In this document: positions 60,245-64,000 of the stretch, piece after piece
Numbering within the stretch: the stretch's first letter is position 1
How the letters are laid out: every line of letters starts with the position of its first letter
Origin: an uncultured Faecalibacterium sp.
GTDB taxonomy: Bacteria > Bacillota > Clostridia > Oscillospirales > Ruminococcaceae
DNA length: 64,000 nt
Assembly (NCBI GenBank): GCA_934561555.1
Contig: CAKTGQ010000004.1
Span: forward strand, 1-64,000
Direction: 5' to 3'
Position numbers and translations under genes: made by a program
Notes under the pieces: model-generated
Database searches by the model: none
What the model was told of the DNA's origin: nothing
The model's input: the letters and a program-made list of their open reading frames with translations, nothing else

Positions 60245-61690
60245 TCAGACGCTCAGGGAGGCGTGCTGCTCCACATCCTCGGGGTCAGCATCAAAGATGG
60301 GCTGCAGGACGTTGGCGATAAACTCCTCCACCTGCTGGGGTGCGCGGCCCACAAAGTTCTCCGGCACAAGCCCTGCCACGATCTCCTCGCGGGTCAGGCC
60401 AAAGGCCGGGTCTGCGGCAATGCGGTCCACCATATCGTTGGGCAGGCCCTCTTCCTTGACCTGCTTGCCGGCGGCGATGGCGTGCTGGCGCAGGCGCTCG
60501 TGCAGCTCCTGACGGTTGCCGCCCTTTTCCACAGCCTGCATCATGATGTTCTCGCTGGCCATGAAGGGCAGCTCGGCCATCAGGCGGCTGCGCACCACCT
60601 TGGGGTACACCACCAGACCATCGGTGACGTTGAGCATGATGTTCAGGACGGCGTCAGTGGCAAGGAAGCCCTCAGCCATAGCCACGCGCTTGTTGGCGCT
60701 GTCGTCCAGCGTGCGCTCAAACCACTGGCTGCCGGTGGTAAAGCTGGGGTTCAGCACGTCCACCATCAGGTAGCGGGCAAGGGCGCAGATGCGCTCGCAG
60801 CGCATGGGGTTGCGCTTGTAGGGCATAGCGGAGGAACCGATCTGGTTCTTCTCAAAGGGCTCCTCCATCTCCTTGAAGTTTGCCAGCAGGCGCAGGTCAG
60901 TGGCAAACTTCATGCAGCTCTGACCAATACCTGCCAGTGCGTTCAGGATAAAGGCATCCACCTTGCGGCTGTAAGTCTGGCCGGATACCGGCACAACGGC
61001 CTTGGGGTCAAAGCCCATCTCCTTTGCAATGGAAGCATCCACGGCGCGGATCTTGTCGGCATCGCCCTTAAACAGCTCCATAAAGGAAGCCTGCGTGCCG
61101 GTGGTGCCCTTGACGCCGCGCAGCTGCAGGGTAGCCAGACGATGGTCGATCTCGGCCAGATCCATCACCAGCTCGTTGGCCCACAGGGTAGCGCGCTTGC
61201 CCACGGTGGTGGGCTGTGCGGGCTGGCAGTGGGTGTAGGCCATGCAGGGCATATCCTTGTACTCCTTGGCAAAGTGTGCCAGCTTTGCCAGCACACCCAC
61301 CAGCTTTTTGCGCACCAGTTCAAGGCCCTGCCGCATCACGATGATGTCGGTGTTATCGCCCACATAGCAGCTGGTAGCACCCAGATGGATGATGCCTGCT
61401 GCCTTGGGGCACTGCTGACCGTAGGCGTAGACGTGGCTCATGACGTCGTGGCGCACCAGCTTTTCCCGCTCGATGGCCACTTCGTAGTTGATATCGTCCA
61501 CATGGGCTTCCAGCTCGGCTACCATGTCCGGGGTGATGTTGGTCAGGCCCTGTCCCATCTCGGCACGGGCCAGCGCCACCCACAGCCGCCGCCAGGTGCG
61601 GAACTTGTTGTCGTCCGAGAAGATGTACTGCATCTCATCGGAAGCGTAGCGGGTGGAAAAAGGGCTGATATAGCGATCATGCTGTGACAT
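60245..61690 (-). CDS. purB: Adenylosuccinate lyase
   Basis: 481 residues. Fumarase/aspartase superfamily signature SSAMPYKRNPMRCERI (about 276), HLGATSCYVGDNTDIIVMRQG (catalytic His region, about 85), PTTVGKRATLWANELVMDLAEI. It removes fumarate from SAICAR and from adenylosuccinate in purine synthesis. The ATG at 61690 has AGGAGG 9 bases upstream; the longer frame from 61804 runs through the MITE and is discarded. purL lies just upstream in the same direction, so both serve purine synthesis, but a MITE now separates them. Confidence 0.95.
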   Translation of the reverse strand: MSQHDRYISPFSTRYASDEMQYIFSDDNKFRTWRRLWVALARAEMGQGLTNITPDMVAELEAHVDDINYEVAIEREKLVRHDVMSHVYAYGQQCPKAAGIIHLGATSCYVGDNTDIIVMRQGLELVRKKLVGVLAKLAHFAKEYKDMPCMAYTHCQPAQPTTVGKRATLWANELVMDLAEIDHRLATLQLRGVKGTTGTQASFMELFKGDADKIRAVDASIAKEMGFDPKAVVPVSGQTYSRKVDAFILNALAGIGQSCMKFATDLRLLANFKEMEEPFEKNQIGSSAMPYKRNPMRCERICALARYLMVDVLNPSFTTGSQWFERTLDDSANKRVAMAEGFLATDAVLNIMLNVTDGLVVYPKVVRSRLMAELPFMASENIMMQAVEKGGNRQELHERLRQHAIAAGKQVKEEGLPNDMVDRIAADPAFGLTREEIVAGLVPENFVGRAPQQVEEFIANVLQPIFDADPEDVEQHASLSV

Positions 61691-61711
61691 TGGTTGTTTC
61701 CTCCTGAAAAT

Positions 61712-61878
61712 AACCCTCTCAGTCTCGCTTTGCTCGCCAGCTCTCCCGAGGGGGGAGCTTTTTCTGCAAACGGAAAAGTTGCTTCTTTCCCAAGAAAAAA
61801 GCAACCTTTCCCTCTCCTCTCGTAAGCTCCCCCTTTCGGGGGAGCTGGCAAAGCCGTCAGGCTTTGACTGAGAGGGTT
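61712..61878. mobile_element. MITE-like element 2 between purL and purB
   Basis: Same 13-bp termini as the element at 60066 and a longer interior with an extra hairpin of GTTGCTTCTTTCCC/AAGAAAAAAGCAAC type. It occupies most of the 236-base gap between purL and purB, ending 22 bases before the purB start codon and so replacing its native leader. Confidence 0.75.
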
Positions 61879-61926
61879 CACCCTTGCGTCTGCGATGACT
61901 GAGGGATTTTTCTTCTTATTCTACCA

Positions 61927-64000
61927 TCAAACCTTGAAATAGTCCACGCCGCCCTCAAAGATCGGCTGGTATTTATCGCCGGTGACGTTCTTGTACAGGT
62001 ACTCGCCGCTGCGCTCCGAGTGACCCATCTTGCCGAACACGCGGCCGTCCGGGCTGGTGATGCCCTCGATGGCCAGCACAGAGCCGTTGGGGTTGAAGCG
62101 CTGATCCATGGTGGGCACGCCGGTCAGATCCACATACTGGGTAGCCACCTGACCGTTGCGCAGCATGGTGTCCAGCACCTCCTGCGGAGCTACAAAGCGG
62201 CCCTCGCCGTGGCTGATGGCAACGGTGTGCATCTCGCCCACCTCACACTTGCTGAGCCACGGGCTGCCGGTGGAAGCCACACGGGTGTGCACCAGCATGC
62301 TCTGGTGACGGCCGATGGTGTTGAAGGTCAGGGTGGGGTCGCAGGCGGTGATGGGGCGGATATCGCCGTAGGGCACCAGACCCAGCTTGATCAGCGCCTG
62401 GAAGCCGTTGCAGATGCCCAGCATCAGGCCGTCGCGCTGCTGCAGCAGACGGCGCACAGCCTCGGTGACCGCAGGGTTGCGGAAGAAGGAGGCGATGAAC
62501 TTGGCGCTGCCGTCCGGCTCGTCGCCGCCGGAGAAACCGCCGGGCAGCATGACGATCTGGCTTGCGTCAATGGCCTTGACCAGTGCCTCGCAGCTCTCGG
62601 CAACGTCGGCGGGGGTCAGGTTGCGCACCACCAGAATTTCGGGGTCGGCACCGGCGCGGGCAAAGGCCTTAGCGGTGTCGTACTCGCAGTTGGTGCCGGG
62701 GAACACCGGGATGATGACCTTGGGCTTTGCCACACCGATCTTGGGTGCGGCGGGGGCGGTCAGGCTGCCGTTGATCTTCTCCACGGCGGGGCCGGCCTTG
62801 CGGTAGGGATACACAGGCTCCAGCTTGCTCTCCCAGATCTCCTGCAGCTCAGCCATATCCAGCTTTTCGCCGCAGGACTCGAAGGTGTACTCTTTGGTGG
62901 TCTCGCCCAGCAGCATACCGGCGGGAGAATCGGACACCATTTCCAGAATGATGGAGCCGTACATGGGCTCGAACATCTGGTGGGTGGTCATGTTTGCACG
63001 CATCTTGAAGCCGATGCGGTTGCCCAGACCCATCTTGAACAGAGCCTCGGCAATGCCGCCGTAGCCCACAGAGCAGGCGGAAGCGACCATACCCTCCTCG
63101 ATCATGTTCTCCACGATCTTGTAGTTTGCCTTCAGGGAGAAGAAGTTGGGGCAGCCGGTCTCCGGGTCGATGATGGGCCGCACGAGCACCACGGTGCTCT
63201 CAGGCTTCTTGAACTCGGTGGAGACTACGCGGCTTGCCTTGCCGATGGCAGTAGCAAAGGACACCAGCGTGGGGGGCACATCCAGCTGCTCAAAGGAGCC
63301 GGACATACTGTCCTTGCCGCCGATGGAGGCAATGCCCAGACCGATCTGTGCATCCAGCGCGCCCAGCAGGGCAGCCAGCGGCTTGCCCCAGCGCTCGGGC
63401 TTGTTGCCCAGACGCTCGAAGTACTCCTGGAAGGTCAGGTAGGCGTCCTCGTAGCGGAAGCCGGTGGCAACCAGCTTGGTCACGCTCTCAATAACAGCCA
63501 GCCGCGCGCCCACATACTGGTTGGCGCTCATCAGGTAGGGATTGTAGCCCCATGCCATGCCGGAGCAGGTGGTGGTCTCGCCGTCCACCGGCAGCTTGGC
63601 TACCATGGCGTTCTGGGGGGTCAGCTGGTATGCACCGCCAAAGGGCATGAGCACGGTGGCGGCACCGATGGTGGAGTCGAACCGCTCGGAAAGGCCCTTC
63701 TTGCTGCAAACGTTCAAATCGCCCACCATGGACTTCATCTTCTGGCTGAAGGTCAGGCCAGCCCACTGGGGCTGCCAGACGCTGCCCTTTTCCACATGGA
63801 CGTTCTGGTGCTTCTCCGCACCGTTGGAGTTCAGGAACTCGCGGCTGATGTTCACGATGGAAACGCCGTTCCACACCATGTTCAGACGCTTTTCCTCGGT
63901 GACCTTGGCCACAGGGGTAGCCTCGAGGTTCTCCTCGGTGGCAATGGCGATGAACTTGTCCACATCCTCCGGGGCAAGGGCCACAGCCATACGCTCCTGG
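61927..64000 (-). CDS. purL: Phosphoribosylformylglycinamidine synthase, C-terminal part (partial)
   Basis: The frame is open past the window edge (QERMAVALAPEDVDKFIAIA is the conserved EPQERMAV block), so at least 690 residues of a long single-chain PurL of roughly 1200-1300 residues are here. The AIRS-like domains include GGAYQLTPQNAMVAKLP, IGGKDSMSGSF and SVGYGGIAEALFKMGLGNRIGF. The C-terminal glutamine amidotransferase has FPGTNCEYDTAKAF, MLPGGFSGGDEPDG and the nucleophile Cys in LGICNGFQALIKLGL, ending SHGEGRF and MGHSERSGE (His, Glu). It converts FGAR to FGAM with glutamine and ATP. Its stop is 236 bases from purB. Confidence 0.96.
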   Translation of the reverse strand, partial: QERMAVALAPEDVDKFIAIATEENLEATPVAKVTEEKRLNMVWNGVSIVNISREFLNSNGAEKHQNVHVEKGSVWQPQWAGLTFSQKMKSMVGDLNVCSKKGLSERFDSTIGAATVLMPFGGAYQLTPQNAMVAKLPVDGETTTCSGMAWGYNPYLMSANQYVGARLAVIESVTKLVATGFRYEDAYLTFQEYFERLGNKPERWGKPLAALLGALDAQIGLGIASIGGKDSMSGSFEQLDVPPTLVSFATAIGKASRVVSTEFKKPESTVVLVRPIIDPETGCPNFFSLKANYKIVENMIEEGMVASACSVGYGGIAEALFKMGLGNRIGFKMRANMTTHQMFEPMYGSIILEMVSDSPAGMLLGETTKEYTFESCGEKLDMAELQEIWESKLEPVYPYRKAGPAVEKINGSLTAPAAPKIGVAKPKVIIPVFPGTNCEYDTAKAFARAGADPEILVVRNLTPADVAESCEALVKAIDASQIVMLPGGFSGGDEPDGSAKFIASFFRNPAVTEAVRRLLQQRDGLMLGICNGFQALIKLGLVPYGDIRPITACDPTLTFNTIGRHQSMLVHTRVASTGSPWLSKCEVGEMHTVAISHGEGRFVAPQEVLDTMLRNGQVATQYVDLTGVPTMDQRFNPNGSVLAIEGITSPDGRVFGKMGHSERSGEYLYKNVTGDKYQPIFEGGVDYFKV

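Noticed and set aside
60221..61687. 488-codon open frame on the plus strand
   Set aside because: Antisense shadow of purB, same reasoning.

Overview
The window looks like chromosomal DNA of a gut Oscillospiraceae (Clostridia) close to Faecalibacterium. The evidence is strong AGGAGG-type ribosome binding sites, a clostridial housekeeping block (gap, citrate synthase, ksgA, ctpA, ftsEX, purB, purL), a SpoIID-type gene, and two short elements with AACCCTCTCAGTC termini. The right half (41.3-64 kb) is GC-rich and orderly. The left two thirds are AT-richer, mosaic and clearly acquired. The genus is inferred from gene content, not from a marker search.

Layout. (1) 0-18.7 kb is a mobile or defence-rich accessory region: VRR-NUC and DUF932 genes; an AAA ATPase/RloB operon with a third small gene; a metallophosphoesterase; a patchwork of truncated fragments at 5.2-8.7 kb (PARG-like gene, sugar-nucleotide epimerase, GHMP kinase fused to a second epimerase, phage tail genes, IS3 OrfA); two paralogous HTH proteins; and a nucleotide-chemistry cluster at 11-16.7 kb (PRTase-CE-like protein, two nucleoside-deoxyribosyltransferase-like proteins, a TIR-like protein, an XRE regulator). 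(2) 16.7-18.4 kb has RmlC, an AraC regulator and a small peptide gene. (3) 18.7-37.7 kb is one leftward capsule/exopolysaccharide operon, transcribed from the sugar transferase at 37.66 kb to a frameshifted VanZ gene at 18.7 kb. (4) 37.7-41.35 kb has a helicase with HA repeats and a tyrosine recombinase flanked by 25-bp inverted repeats. (5) 41.5-64 kb is the core genome: gap, citrate synthase, SpoIID-like, a C39-like secreted protein, a large secreted PL9/CE12 pectinolytic protein, ksgA, ctpA, envC-ftsX-ftsE, a CdaR-like regulator, rsuA-type synthase, purB and the 3' two thirds of purL.

How the parts fit. The polysaccharide operon encodes UDP-glucuronate and UDP-galacturonate supply (dehydrogenase, 4-epimerase, galacturonokinase-like GHMP kinase, nucleotidyltransferase), chain initiation, several glycosyltransferases, acyl/acetyl transferases, polymerase and flippase. 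It appears built to vary. Adjacent acyltransferase genes carry G9 (in frame) and G8 (out of frame) tracts. The helicase gene only 45 bp upstream of the operon has its 5' end cut by one arm of an inverted repeat that also flanks the recombinase. This suggests inversion could reconnect or disconnect transcription into the operon.

Most interesting candidates: the recombinase inversion module, the poly-G tracts, the TIR/NDT/NDT/PRTase nucleotide cluster, and two 85-nt copies of a three-hairpin RNA-like element whose stems change sequence but keep pairing. The fragment patchwork at 6-8.7 kb could be real rearrangement or an assembly chimera; the sequence alone cannot separate these.
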